Shown: positions 1 through 8,865 of the stretch, piece after piece | Layout of the letters: every line of letters begins with the position of its first letter | How positions within the stretch are numbered: position 1 is the first letter of the stretch | From: Tabrizicola_A sp044377735 | GTDB taxonomy: Bacteria; Pseudomonadota; Alphaproteobacteria; Rhodobacterales; Rhodobacteraceae | NCBI GenBank assembly: GCA_044377735.1 | Contig: JBILYK010000004.1 | Coordinates: 36,776 to 100,775 of the forward strand | Direction of reading: 5' to 3' | Length of the DNA: 64,000 bases | Position numbers and translations under genes: made by a program | Notes under the pieces: generated by a model | Told to the model about the DNA's origin: nothing | The model's input: only the letters and a program-made list of their open reading frames with translations | The model's database searches: none

Positions 1-1301
1 AGGTGGATATCTTTGAAAAGCTTGCCACCATCCCAGATATCCGCACCGCCAAACTGAACGACCGTGGCGATCGCGACATTTCTTACTCGGTTTTGGCCAG
101 CAACGACGCTGATCTCAACACCGCCGTGCAAGCCCTGCAAGACGCGCTGCGCGGCGAGCCGACGCTAACCGGCCTGTCCGCCGAAGGCGCGCTTCCGCGC
201 CCTGAGGTGCAGATCACCCCCCGCGCCGATGAGGCCGCCCGACTTGGCGTCACCGCCGCCGCCATCGCGCAAACCCTGCGCATCGCCACCATTGGCGATC
301 TTGATGCAGCACTCGCGCAAGTCTCACTCGACAACAGGCTGATCCCGGTGCGCGTGCAATTGGCCGACATCAGCCGCGAGGATCTGCAGCGTATCGCAGC
401 GCTTAAGGTTCAAACTGCTACAGGCGCGCTGGTGCCGCTTTCGGCCGTGGCCGATGTCACCATCGGCGAGGGCCCGGCCACGGTGAAGCGCTTCAACCGC
501 GAACGCCAAGCCGTGATCGGCGCTTCCTTGCCGTTGGGCGTGGCCCTTGGCACCGCGAAAGAGCGCTTTAACGAGATCGTCGCCGCCACCCCGCTGCCCG
601 CCGGGGTCAAGGTGTCAGAATCCGGCGACGCCGAAGTGCAGGCAGAACTCATGTCCTCGTTCGGCAATGCCATGATCATGGGGCTGATGCTGGTACTCAG
701 CGTGCTGATCCTGCTCTTCCGCTCGGTCATCCAGCCGTTCACTATCCTCCTGTCGCTCCCCCTCGCCATCGGCGGGGTGGCCGCGGCCCTCATCCTCACC
801 GGCTCGGCCCTGTCGATGCCGGTGCTGATCGGCATGCTGATGCTGATGGGCATCGTCACAAAAAACGCCATCCTCCTGATCGACTTCATCATCGAGATGC
901 GCGCCCGCGGGATGGAGCGTATGGCCGCAGTGATCGAGGCCGGGCACAAACGCGCCCAGCCCATCGTGATGACCTCGATCGCCATGTCGGCAGGCATGCT
1001 GCCCTCGGCCCTTGGCGTCGGCGAAGGCGGGGCCTTCCGCGCGCCCATGGCGACAGCAGTGATCGGCGGCATCATCGTCTCAACCGTGCTGTCGCTTGTC
1101 GTGGTGCCGTCCTTCTACCTCATCATGGACGACATCTCGCGCCTGATCAGCCGCCTTTTCTCGCACGTTATCGGCGAGAAAGAGGTAGAGCCTGAAAGCC
1201 CCAGCCCCGAGGCGCTGGCCGCCCAGATCGCCGCCCTTGAAACGGCCCAAGCAGACCTTCGCAGCCGCCTCGACGGCCGTGGCCTGCGCGCCGCCGAGTA
1301 A
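1..1301 (+). CDS. Efflux RND transporter permease, C-terminal part (5' end outside window)
   Basis: This is the 3' part of a large inner-membrane RND (AcrB/MexB-type) pump that exports drugs or other toxic compounds by proton antiport. About 432 codons are visible; the family usually has about 1,030, so the gene starts upstream of the window and the GTG at 3 is unlikely to be the real start. The first ~200 residues resemble the second periplasmic porter region. They are followed by a bundle of hydrophobic helices (about residues 220-380) containing the typical stretch GIVTKNAILLIDF and then a conserved cytoplasmic loop (RAQPIVMTS). The last ~45 residues form a charged, possibly coiled-coil tail. 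Substrate cannot be told. The membrane fusion protein is expected upstream. Confidence 0.9.
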   Translation, partial: VDIFEKLATIPDIRTAKLNDRGDRDISYSVLASNDADLNTAVQALQDALRGEPTLTGLSAEGALPRPEVQITPRADEAARLGVTAAAIAQTLRIATIGDLDAALAQVSLDNRLIPVRVQLADISREDLQRIAALKVQTATGALVPLSAVADVTIGEGPATVKRFNRERQAVIGASLPLGVALGTAKERFNEIVAATPLPAGVKVSESGDAEVQAELMSSFGNAMIMGLMLVLSVLILLFRSVIQPFTILLSLPLAIGGVAAALILTGSALSMPVLIGMLMLMGIVTKNAILLIDFIIEMRARGMERMAAVIEAGHKRAQPIVMTSIAMSAGMLPSALGVGEGGAFRAPMATAVIGGIIVSTVLSLVVVPSFYLIMDDISRLISRLFSHVIGEKEVEPESPSPEALAAQIAALETAQADLRSRLDGRGLRAAE

Positions 1302-1322
1302 GACGCCCTCTTCCCCCTCCTG

Positions 1323-1345
1323 AGCCCCCCTAGATAGGGGGGGCT
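1323..1345. repeat. GC-rich palindromic spacer element
   Basis: AGCCCCCCTA and TAGGGGGGGCT form a nearly perfect hairpin with a two-base loop (one unpaired G) in the 3' spacer of the RND gene. It is followed by further C- and G-tracts (to about 1370) rather than a T run, so it looks more like an intergenic palindromic repeat than a classical terminator, although it may still stop or stabilise the RND transcript. Confidence 0.5.
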
Positions 1346-1475
1346 GGGGGGTGGAGTTAACCCCAAACCTACCCCATGAAACTGCCCCTCCCTTGGGGCG
1401 CCACCCCAACCGCCCTTTCCCCCATCCCCAATCTCGTCCATGTTGCGCCCACTGCCCAACCCCGGACCCCGCCCC

Positions 1476-2360
1476 ATGACCGCCCATTCCACCCGCAAGG
1501 GCATCCTGCTGATGATCCTCGCGGTGTTCCTTTTCACCGTGATGGATGCGGTCGCCAAAGGGCTGATCGAACGCTACCCGGCACCACAGGTGATCTGGGC
1601 GCGCTTTGCCGGTCAAGCGCTGATCGTCGCCCTTGTTCTTGGCCCCCGCATGGGCGCAATGCTGCGCACCCAGCACCCTTGGCTGCATGTCGTGCGCTCA
1701 GCCTGTCAGTTCATGGCCACCGCCTTCTTCTTCCTGTCACTCGCCTATATCAGCCTGCCTGAAGCCACCGCCTTGGCCGACACCAGCCCCGTCCTCATCA
1801 CCCTTGGCGCGGCCTTCTTCTTAGGCGAGAAACTTGGCCCCCGCCGCATTTTTGGCGTGGTGGCCGCCCTGATCGGCGCGCTGATCATCATCCGCCCCGG
1901 AGCCGAGGTCTTTACCCTCGCCGCCCTTCTGCCCTTGGCCAATGCCGTGGCCTATGCCGGCAACGCGCTTCTGACCCGCCACATCGGCATGAAAGAGCCC
2001 TTCTGGACCTCGCTCATGTATGGCGCGCTCTTTGGGGCCATCCTTGGCGGGTTTGCTTTGCCCTTTGTCTGGGTCACCCCAACTCTGCCCGATCTTGGAC
2101 TGTTCTTTCTTGTCGGCTGTCTTGGTACAGCGGCACAGCTGTGCATCATTCGGTCCTTCTCCACGACCGAAGCTTCGGTCGTTGCCCCCTTCACCTACCT
2201 TGGCATTTTGTTTTCGACTGTCTGGTCGATCCTGTTCTTCAACGACTGGCCCGATGGCTGGACCTTGGTGGGGGCGCTTGTGATCGTGGGGGCGGGGCTT
2301 TATGTCTGGCACCGTGAAACCCTCCACGCCCGGAACTCACAAACAGGGTCTGATGACTGA
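1476..2360 (+). CDS. DMT-superfamily (EamA) permease
   Basis: A 294-residue inner-membrane protein with about ten hydrophobic helices arranged as two EamA repeats, typical of drug/metabolite transporters that move small metabolites across the inner membrane. The first repeat starts at ILLMILAVFLFTVMDAVAKG, and the helix boundary motif SLPEATALADTSPV is characteristic of the family. I chose the ATG at 1476 rather than the in-frame ATG at 1440 because the upstream 12 residues are proline-rich, non-conserved-looking and overlap the C-rich spacer. The stop codon overlaps the start of the next gene by 8 bases, so the two are probably co-translated. Substrate unknown. Confidence 0.85.
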   Translation: MTAHSTRKGILLMILAVFLFTVMDAVAKGLIERYPAPQVIWARFAGQALIVALVLGPRMGAMLRTQHPWLHVVRSACQFMATAFFFLSLAYISLPEATALADTSPVLITLGAAFFLGEKLGPRRIFGVVAALIGALIIIRPGAEVFTLAALLPLANAVAYAGNALLTRHIGMKEPFWTSLMYGALFGAILGGFALPFVWVTPTLPDLGLFFLVGCLGTAAQLCIIRSFSTTEASVVAPFTYLGILFSTVWSILFFNDWPDGWTLVGALVIVGAGLYVWHRETLHARNSQTGSDD

Positions 2361-3222
2361 CACCCCCCATCACACCGCCGCCAACTGGCTGCAAGATCGC
2401 GCCCTCCGCGCGCTCTTTTGGGGGATGCTGCGCCTGCCTTACCGCTGGCGCGTGCCCTTGGCGGGCTGGGTTGTGTCGCACATCGTGGCCCCGCTTGCGG
2501 GCTACCGCCGCCGCATCCGGGAAAACCTCGCCCTGATCTTGCCCGACCTGCCGGCCGCCGAGGTGGCCCGCATCACGCGGGCCGTGCCCGACAATGTCGG
2601 CCGCACCCTGATCGAGATCTATTCCGGGCCTGAGTTCGCCGCCCATGCCGTCAGCCACCCCCTCACCGGGGATGGCGTCGCAGCCATTGAGACCGCGCAT
2701 CGATCCGGAAGACCGGTTATTTTGGTGACGGGGCATTTCGGCAATTACGACGCCAGCCGCGCCGCATTGATCGCGCGCGGCTATCGGGTGGGAGCTCTTT
2801 ATAACCCGATGAAGAACCCATATTTCAACGACCACTATGTCGCTGCGATCTCGCAGATCGGCACGCCGCTGTTTCCGCGCGGCAAAAAGGGGCTGGGCGA
2901 TATGGTGCGGCATCTGCGCTCGGGTGGGATGCTGGGACTGTTGATGGATCAGGCCATGCGCCATGGCGCACCGCTGACCTTTTTCGACCAGACCGCGATG
3001 ACCGCGCTTTCGGCCGCCGAACTGGCGCTGAAATACGACGCCTTGGTGATCCCGACCTATGCCGTGCGCCAACGCGACGGGTTGTCCTTCCAGATCATCG
3101 TCGAGGCCCCGATCCCTCACGGCACACCCGAATCCATGACCCAAGCGCTGAACGACAGCCTTGAGTCAATCGTGCGCCAGAACATCGACCAATGGTTTTG
3201 GATTCACCGCCGCTGGAAGTGA
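2353..3222 (+). CDS. Lysophospholipid/lipid A acyltransferase family protein (LpxL/HtrB-like)
   Basis: A 289-residue protein of the LpxL/LpxM (HtrB) acyltransferase family, which transfers acyl chains to lipid A or related lipids at the inner membrane. The catalytic HX4D motif is visible as HFGNYD (about residues 123-128), followed by the substrate-region sequence LYNPMKNPYFND and the basic stretch FPRGKKGL. The C-terminal WFWIHRRWK is typical of this family. The start at 2353 overlaps the upstream permease stop. The open frame continues to 2302, but that extension would overlap the permease by about 60 bases. Whether it acts on lipid A or another lipid cannot be decided from sequence. Confidence 0.85.
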   Translation: MTDTPHHTAANWLQDRALRALFWGMLRLPYRWRVPLAGWVVSHIVAPLAGYRRRIRENLALILPDLPAAEVARITRAVPDNVGRTLIEIYSGPEFAAHAVSHPLTGDGVAAIETAHRSGRPVILVTGHFGNYDASRAALIARGYRVGALYNPMKNPYFNDHYVAAISQIGTPLFPRGKKGLGDMVRHLRSGGMLGLLMDQAMRHGAPLTFFDQTAMTALSAAELALKYDALVIPTYAVRQRDGLSFQIIVEAPIPHGTPESMTQALNDSLESIVRQNIDQWFWIHRRWK

Positions 3223-3247
3223 CCTGCCACCAGGCTTAACCCGACCC

Positions 3248-3949
3248 TTATTCGACCGTCGCCGCCGCCAGAATCTCGGCAGGCCCCTCACGCTGGACAA
3301 TCACCACCGCAAGACCCTCAAGATCCGGAGCGCGCAGCGACAGGGGCTCTTGCCCCGACCAGACGCCAAGCCGCTCCCATGAGGTCACGATGTTGCGGTA
3401 TTCCACCGCGAGCCCCGCGTTTTCGCCCTCCGAAATCTCTACCTTGGCGGCATCACGATAGCCCACCAACTGCACCATCGCCGGGGCGGTCAAGGGCGGG
3501 TTTGCCACCGCCTCGATCACGATCTGCCCCCCTTGCCGCCGAACCGTCAGCCTGACCGGCCCCGGTTGCGCCGCGGCATCGACAATGGCGGCGGCCAGCG
3601 CCTCGGGCTCATGGCCCACCACCCGCGCCACGCCGTGAACAATCATCTGCGGCGTGTAAACCATCCGCTCACCGGCGGCCTTGGCGTATGCCTTTTGCCG
3701 CTTGGTAAAGCCGGGATGGGCGAATTCATCCTTCCAGCCGATATAATCCCAGTAATCGACATGCAGCGCCAAGGGGATCACCCCCGGCTGATCGGCCAAT
3801 GTCGCCAAAAGCGCATCGGCAGGCGGGCATGAGGAACACCCCTGCGAGGTGTACAGCTCGACCACCACCGCATCGCGGCTTTGCGCCACCACAGGCAATG
3901 CCGCCAAAACCCAAAACCCCAAGGCCGCGCTGACAATCTGTCGCTTCAT
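3248..3949 (-). CDS. DUF1223 domain-containing periplasmic protein
   Basis: A 233-residue secreted protein of the DUF1223 family, which has a thioredoxin-like fold and no established function. An N-terminal signal peptide (about residues 1-24, ending VVAQS) is followed by VVVELYTSQGCSSCPPAD, the family hallmark with a CxxC pair (C38, C41), and by a DYWDYIGWKDEFA block. The CxxC suggests redox or metal chemistry in the periplasm; this is inference. It is divergent from acnA, and the ~235 base space between them holds the control region of both. It converges on the acyltransferase gene with only 25 bases between stops. Confidence 0.85.
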   Translation of the reverse strand: MKRQIVSAALGFWVLAALPVVAQSRDAVVVELYTSQGCSSCPPADALLATLADQPGVIPLALHVDYWDYIGWKDEFAHPGFTKRQKAYAKAAGERMVYTPQMIVHGVARVVGHEPEALAAAIVDAAAQPGPVRLTVRRQGGQIVIEAVANPPLTAPAMVQLVGYRDAAKVEISEGENAGLAVEYRNIVTSWERLGVWSGQEPLSLRAPDLEGLAVVIVQREGPAEILAAATVE

Positions 3950-4085
3950 GGTGCCTGCATTCCCCGTTTCATCCTCCTTCTTCTATAGACCCGCCCTGCC
4001 CAGTGCCAATCAAGGTTTTGCGAGCCGCCGCGTCCGGCGTGACACATACCCCTCATCAGCGCCGCAGAACCCCCCTTTCATTTCG

Positions 4086-4104
4086 GCATACAATTGCATA
4101 CAAT
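4086..4104. promoter_or_regulatory. Tandem 9-bp direct repeat upstream of acnA (candidate operator)
   Basis: GCATACAAT occurs twice, at 4086-4094 and 4096-4104, exactly 10 bp apart (one helical turn), about 80 bases before the acnA start. The second copy overlaps a possible -35 (TTGCAT). The arrangement is typical of a transcription-factor site, but I cannot name the factor. Confidence 0.4.
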
Positions 4105-4186
4105 GCCACAAAAGCCAGAATGATTCCCTTGCGCGGGTCGCGTCGTTGCGGCAAAGACCCGTCCAGTCCACCCAATGGAGGCCCCC

Positions 4187-6874
4187 ATGACCGTGACCGT
4201 CGGACACGACACCGCCAAAACCCGCCAGACCCTGACCGCAGGTGGCAAAACCGTATCTTATTACTCGATCCCCGCCGCCGAAGCAGCCGGTCTGGGTCAG
4301 TTCTCGCGCCTGCCCGCCGCCTTGAAGGTGGTGTTGGAAAACATGCTGCGCTTTGAAGATGGCAAGACGGTTTCCGTTGGCGACATCAAGGCGTTTTCCG
4401 ACTGGGGCAAGATGGGCGGCAAGAACCCGATCGAGATCGCCTATCGCCCGGCCCGCGTCCTGATGCAGGACTTTACCGGTGTGCCCGCCGTGGTTGACCT
4501 TGCCGCCATGCGCGATGGCATCAAGGGTCTGGGCGGCAATGCCCAAGCCATCAACCCCTTGGCCCCCGTGGATCTGGTCATCGACCACTCGGTCATGATC
4601 GACGAGTTTGGCACGCCCCGAGCGTTTCAGGCCAACGTCGACCGCGAATATGAGCGGAACATGGAGCGGTATGTCTTCCTGAAATGGGGTCAGAACGCCT
4701 TCAACAACTTCCGCGTTGTGCCGCCCGGAACCGGGATTTGCCATCAGGTGAATTTGGAATATCTGGCGCAGACCGTTTGGACCGACAAGGACCAGAACGG
4801 CGTCGAAGTGGCTTATCCCGATACGCTTGTCGGCACCGACAGCCACACCACCATGGTCAACGGCATGGCCGTCTTGGGCTGGGGCGTCGGCGGGATTGAG
4901 GCTGAGGCCGCGATGCTGGGCCAGCCCGTCTCGATGCTGATCCCCGAGGTTGTCGGTTTCAAACTGACCGGCGCGATGATGGAAGGCACCACCGCCACCG
5001 ATCTGGTGCTGAAGGTTGTGCAGATGCTGCGCAAGCATGGCGTCGTGAACAAGTTCGTCGAGTTTTACGGCGAGGGTTTGGACCGCCTGCCCTTGGCCGA
5101 CCGTGCCACCATCGCCAACATGGCCCCCGAATACGGCGCCACCTGCGGCTTCTTCCCGATTGACGCAGAAACCATCCGCTACCTGAAAAACACTGGCCGT
5201 GATGAGGCCCGAATTGCGCTGGTCGAGGCCTATGCCAAGGCCAACGGCATGTGGCGCGATGAATCCTATGACCCGATCTACACCTCCACCCTGCACCTCG
5301 ACATGGGCACCATCGTTCCGGCCATTTCCGGCCCGAAGCGCCCGCAGGATTACTTGGCCCTGACAGAGGCAAAAGCGTCTTTCGCCAAGGAAATGGAAGG
5401 CTCCTTCAATCGCCCTCAGGGCGTGGAAGTCGCCGTAAAGGGCGAAAGCTACACCATGTCCTCGGGCAAGGTGGTGATCGCCTCGATCACCTCATGCACC
5501 AACACCTCGAACCCCTATGTGATGATTGGGGCCGGGCTTGTCGCCCGCAAAGCGCGCGCCTTGGGCCTGACCCGCAAGCCATGGGTGAAAACCTCACTCG
5601 CCCCCGGAAGCCAAGTCGTGTCGGAATACCTCAACGCCGCTGGCCTGCAGGAAGATCTTGACGCCGTCGGCTTCAACCTGGTCGGCTATGGCTGCACCAC
5701 CTGCATCGGCAACTCGGGCCCCTTGCAGCCGGAAATCTCGGCTGCCATCGCCGAAGGCGATCTGGTCGCGACCGCAGTCCTGTCGGGCAACCGCAACTTT
5801 GAAGGCCGCATCAGCCCGGACGTGCGCGCCAACTATCTGGCCTCGCCACCCTTGGTCGTCGCCTACGCGCTGGCCGGTGATATGAACATCGACCTGACCA
5901 CCGAACCCTTGGGCACGTCGAAAGACGGCCAACCAGTTTATCTGAAAGACATCTGGCCCACGAACAAGGAAATCTCCGATCTCGTACACGCCACCGTGAC
6001 GCGCGAAGCCTTTCAGAAGAAATACGCCGACGTCTTCAAAGGCGATGCCAAGTGGCAAGGTGTGAAGGTGACGGATTCGGAAACCTATGACTGGCCGGCA
6101 GACTCCACCTACATCCAAAATCCGCCCTATTTCAAAGGCATGGCCAAGACCAAGGGCAGCATCAAGAACGTCACTGGTGCCCGTGTTCTGGCCCTTCTGG
6201 GCGACATGATCACCACCGACCACATCTCACCCGCGGGCGGGTTCAAGGCCAGCCACCCGGCGGGCCAATACCTGACCGAACGGCAGGTTCCGGTGTCGGA
6301 ATTCAACTCTTACGGCTCGCGCCGGGGCAACCACGAAGTCATGATGCGCGGCACCTTCGCCAATATCCGCATCAAGAACGAGATGCTGGACGGGGTTGAG
6401 GGCGGCTATACCCTCGGGCCCGACGGCAAGCAAACCTCGATCTACGACGCCTCGATGGCCTATCAGGCCAAGGGAACGCCCTTGGTGATCTTCGGCGGCA
6501 TCGAATACGGCGCAGGCTCCTCGCGCGACTGGGCGGCCAAGGGCACGGCTTTGCTGGGCGTCAAGGCAGTCATCGCAGAGTCGTTCGAACGCATCCACCG
6601 CTCGAACCTCGTCGGCATGGGTGTGATCCCCTTCGAATTCACCGGCGGCGACACCCGCAAGACCCTTGGCCTGAAGGGTGACGAAGTGGTGTCCATCGAA
6701 GGGCTGGACGGCGATCTCAAACCGCTGTCGACTGTACCTTGCCACATCACCTATGGCGATGGCACTCAGAAAACCATCCAGATCAAGTGCCGCATCGATA
6801 CCGCGATCGAGATCGAATACATCGAACACGGCGGTGTGTTGCACTACGTGCTGCGCGATCTGGCGTTGCGCTAA
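4187..6874 (+). CDS. acnA: Aconitate hydratase A
   Basis: Cytoplasmic [4Fe-4S] enzyme of the TCA and glyoxylate cycles that isomerises citrate to isocitrate. The protein is 895 residues, the usual AcnA length, and collinear with the family: the cluster cysteines are C437 (in SITSCTNTS) and C503/C506 (in GYGCTTCIGNSG), and the swivelling domain near the C-terminus carries GAGSSRDWAAKG. The ATG at 4187 was chosen over the in-frame ATG at 4175 because MTVTV... begins the conserved N-terminal region; both are possible. The gene is monocistronic, with a strong terminator just after it. Some related genomes also use this enzyme for 2-methylcitrate metabolism, but no prp genes are seen here. Confidence 0.97.
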   Translation: MTVTVGHDTAKTRQTLTAGGKTVSYYSIPAAEAAGLGQFSRLPAALKVVLENMLRFEDGKTVSVGDIKAFSDWGKMGGKNPIEIAYRPARVLMQDFTGVPAVVDLAAMRDGIKGLGGNAQAINPLAPVDLVIDHSVMIDEFGTPRAFQANVDREYERNMERYVFLKWGQNAFNNFRVVPPGTGICHQVNLEYLAQTVWTDKDQNGVEVAYPDTLVGTDSHTTMVNGMAVLGWGVGGIEAEAAMLGQPVSMLIPEVVGFKLTGAMMEGTTATDLVLKVVQMLRKHGVVNKFVEFYGEGLDRLPLADRATIANMAPEYGATCGFFPIDAETIRYLKNTGRDEARIALVEAYAKANGMWRDESYDPIYTSTLHLDMGTIVPAISGPKRPQDYLALTEAKASFAKEMEGSFNRPQGVEVAVKGESYTMSSGKVVIASITSCTNTSNPYVMIGAGLVARKARALGLTRKPWVKTSLAPGSQVVSEYLNAAGLQEDLDAVGFNLVGYGCTTCIGNSGPLQPEISAAIAEGDLVATAVLSGNRNFEGRISPDVRANYLASPPLVVAYALAGDMNIDLTTEPLGTSKDGQPVYLKDIWPTNKEISDLVHATVTREAFQKKYADVFKGDAKWQGVKVTDSETYDWPADSTYIQNPPYFKGMAKTKGSIKNVTGARVLALLGDMITTDHISPAGGFKASHPAGQYLTERQVPVSEFNSYGSRRGNHEVMMRGTFANIRIKNEMLDGVEGGYTLGPDGKQTSIYDASMAYQAKGTPLVIFGGIEYGAGSSRDWAAKGTALLGVKAVIAESFERIHRSNLVGMGVIPFEFTGGDTRKTLGLKGDEVVSIEGLDGDLKPLSTVPCHITYGDGTQKTIQIKCRIDTAIEIEYIEHGGVLHYVLRDLALR

Positions 6875-6896
6875 GAGACGCACTGTTTCGACATCA

Positions 6897-6930
6897 AAGG
6901 CCCGGAGCGATCCGGGCCTTCTGTTTTGTT
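6897..6930 (+). terminator. Rho-independent terminator of acnA
   Basis: A perfect 10-bp stem AAGGCCCGGA / TCCGGGCCTT (6897-6906 and 6911-6920) with loop GCGA is followed by the T-rich tract CTGTTTTGTT, 23 bases after the acnA stop. Confidence 0.9.
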
Positions 6931-6975
6931 AAACTCTTGTCAAATCTTTCACGAAAGGTTGGCCGCAGACCCCGA

Positions 6976-7149
6976 ATGAAGGCTCCTCCCATGACCCAGC
7001 CCCGTTTCCCGCCCCTCGCACCGCAAGAGCCGATCCTGAACGGCAAAGCACAGGCAACGCCCCTGTGCCTGTCGATCATGCTCATTCCGCTTCCGATTGG
7101 TGAGGTCTCAGCGCTGATTGCGGGCTGGCTTATCATCATGAAAATCTGA
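6976..7149 (+). CDS. Possible small membrane protein, 57 codons
   Basis: A short open frame beginning ATGAAGGCT downstream of the acnA terminator. The encoded peptide has a proline-rich N-terminal half and a hydrophobic C-terminal segment (about residues 32-55, LCLSIMLIPLPIGEVSALIA then GWLIIM) that could span the membrane. A second ATG at 6991 is an alternative start. There is no clear ribosome binding site before either, so this is a weak call. The frame stays open upstream into acnA, but that part is an out-of-frame shadow. Confidence 0.3.
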   Translation: MKAPPMTQPRFPPLAPQEPILNGKAQATPLCLSIMLIPLPIGEVSALIAGWLIIMKI

Positions 7150-7198
7150 CAAATGAAAGCAGCCCTTTGCACAAACGACAGGGGGCAAAATCGCGTGA

Positions 7199-7660
7199 TT
7201 ATTCTGCAAAAACGGTCACTTCCGGTAAATCCGTCAAGGAAAGCCCAAGCGCCCGATACGCCGCGAGTGACAACAGCGCGCCGCCCATTCCGGGTTGAAG
7301 AACCACCGCCACACTCGCCCCGCTTGCGGTCACGACTTTGCCCTTGCCCGGCGCACGGGCCAGTGGCGTTCGCAACCAGAAACCCGGCTCGGCCGGGCTT
7401 CCAAGTGCCACCGTGGCTTTGCCCAATTCCCGCGCGCCCAGAACCGGTGCAGAAACGGCCGCTGCGCGCTGCGCCTCGGTCGTGGTGTCGAGCGTGGCGG
7501 CGGTGTTGGCCCCCACTGGGGGCGGCAAGACATCCGTCGGGTCCAGTGGCATCACAATCGGCACATTGGGCACCTTAGACTTTGGCTGAAGCAAGCCGAT
7601 CCCACCACAAGCGGCCAGACCCACACCGCACACTGTCAAAAGAAAGAACTGTTTCATCAT
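7199..7660 (-). CDS. Small predicted lipoprotein of unknown function
   Basis: A 153-residue protein starting MMKQFFLL with a lipoprotein signal: the lipobox LAAC places the lipidated cysteine at residue 18. The mature part has a proline-rich linker (VPIVMPLDPTDVLPPP) and a small C-terminal domain containing PGMGGALLSLAAYRALG. I do not recognise the family with confidence. The start at 7660 follows a G-rich ribosome binding site (GTCGGGGGT); the frame is open to 7786, but that extension is arginine-rich, runs into moaA, and lacks a site. The gene is divergent from moaA. Confidence 0.7.
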   Translation of the reverse strand: MMKQFFLLTVCGVGLAACGGIGLLQPKSKVPNVPIVMPLDPTDVLPPPVGANTAATLDTTTEAQRAAAVSAPVLGARELGKATVALGSPAEPGFWLRTPLARAPGKGKVVTASGASVAVVLQPGMGGALLSLAAYRALGLSLTDLPEVTVFAE

Positions 7661-7746
7661 ACCCCCGACGATAGTTTGCCGCCCCAGCCCGCGCAACTGC
7701 CGCTTTCCACCTTGCCGCAGGCCCACCTTGCGCCTACCCTTCAGGC

Positions 7747-8760
7747 ATGACAACCACCCTGCCCCCCCTTGTCGACCCGTTCGCACGCGCGATCAGTTAT
7801 CTGCGCGTCTCGGTCACCGACCGCTGCGATTTCCGCTGCACCTATTGCATGACCGAACACATGACCTTCCTGCCAAAGGCCGACCTCCTGACGCTGGAAG
7901 AGCTTGACCGACTGTGCTCGGCCTTCGTCGCATCCGGGGTGCAAAAGCTGCGCATCACCGGGGGGGAGCCTTTGGTGCGCAAAGGGATCATGACCTTCTT
8001 CCGCGCCATGTCGCGGCACCTTGCCTCAGGCGCGCTGAAAGAACTCACGCTAACCACCAACGGCAGCCAGCTTGCGAAATACGCGGCGGAATTGGCCGAT
8101 TGCGGTATAAAGCGCATCAACGTCTCGCTCGACACCCTCGACCCTGCGAAATTTGCTGAAATCACCCGCTGGGGCCGCCTACCGCAAGTGTTAGAGGGCA
8201 TAAAGGCCGCCCAGGCCGCTGGGATAAAGGTCAAGATCAACGCGGTCGCCCTCAAGGGCTTTAACGAAGATGAGCTTTTTCCATTGGTCGACTGGTGCGC
8301 GGATCAAGGTCATGACCTGACCTTTATCGAAGTCATGCCGATGGGCGAGATGGGCGATATCCAGCGGATCGACCAGTATTGGAGCCTGAAAGACCTGCGC
8401 GCCCGGCTGGAAACCCGCTTTACCCTGACCGATCTGGCCGAGCGCAGCGGCGGCCCGGCGCGCTATGTCCGGCTGAATGAGACGGGTCAAAAGGTGGGGT
8501 TCATCACCCCCCTGACCCATAACTTCTGTGAAAGCTGCAACCGCGTGCGCCTGACCTGCACGGGCGAACTCTACATGTGCCTTGGCCAAGAGGACATGGC
8601 CGACCTGCGCGCGCCGCTACGCGCCAGCGCCGATGACACAGCCCTCCACACAGCCATCCGCGCGGCCATTGCACGCAAACCCAAAGGCCATGATTTCGAC
8701 TATTCGCGCCAAGGTGTTGCGGGCCAGATGACCCGCCACATGAGCCATACGGGCGGCTAA
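7747..8760 (+). CDS. moaA: GTP 3',8-cyclase (molybdenum cofactor biosynthesis)
   Basis: A radical-SAM enzyme that catalyses the first step of molybdenum cofactor synthesis, turning GTP into 3',8-cyclo-GTP. The 337-residue protein has the N-terminal [4Fe-4S] motif with C27, C31 and C34 (DRCDFRCTYC) and the C-terminal cluster ligands C261, C264 and C278 (CESCN...LYMC). It ends with the conserved Gly-Gly needed for activity (HTGG). Length and motif spacing match the family. No other moa genes are adjacent, so the cofactor pathway is dispersed. Confidence 0.97.
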   Translation: MTTTLPPLVDPFARAISYLRVSVTDRCDFRCTYCMTEHMTFLPKADLLTLEELDRLCSAFVASGVQKLRITGGEPLVRKGIMTFFRAMSRHLASGALKELTLTTNGSQLAKYAAELADCGIKRINVSLDTLDPAKFAEITRWGRLPQVLEGIKAAQAAGIKVKINAVALKGFNEDELFPLVDWCADQGHDLTFIEVMPMGEMGDIQRIDQYWSLKDLRARLETRFTLTDLAERSGGPARYVRLNETGQKVGFITPLTHNFCESCNRVRLTCTGELYMCLGQEDMADLRAPLRASADDTALHTAIRAAIARKPKGHDFDYSRQGVAGQMTRHMSHTGG

Positions 8761-8865
8761 ACGCGCTGACGGCTTCCTTGACAATCGTTGGTATAGGGCA
8801 GCCCGTCGCAGCACCTTTTCAACCCCACCAAGCGATCCTGTCTCTGCACCAAAGCGAAAAGGTGC

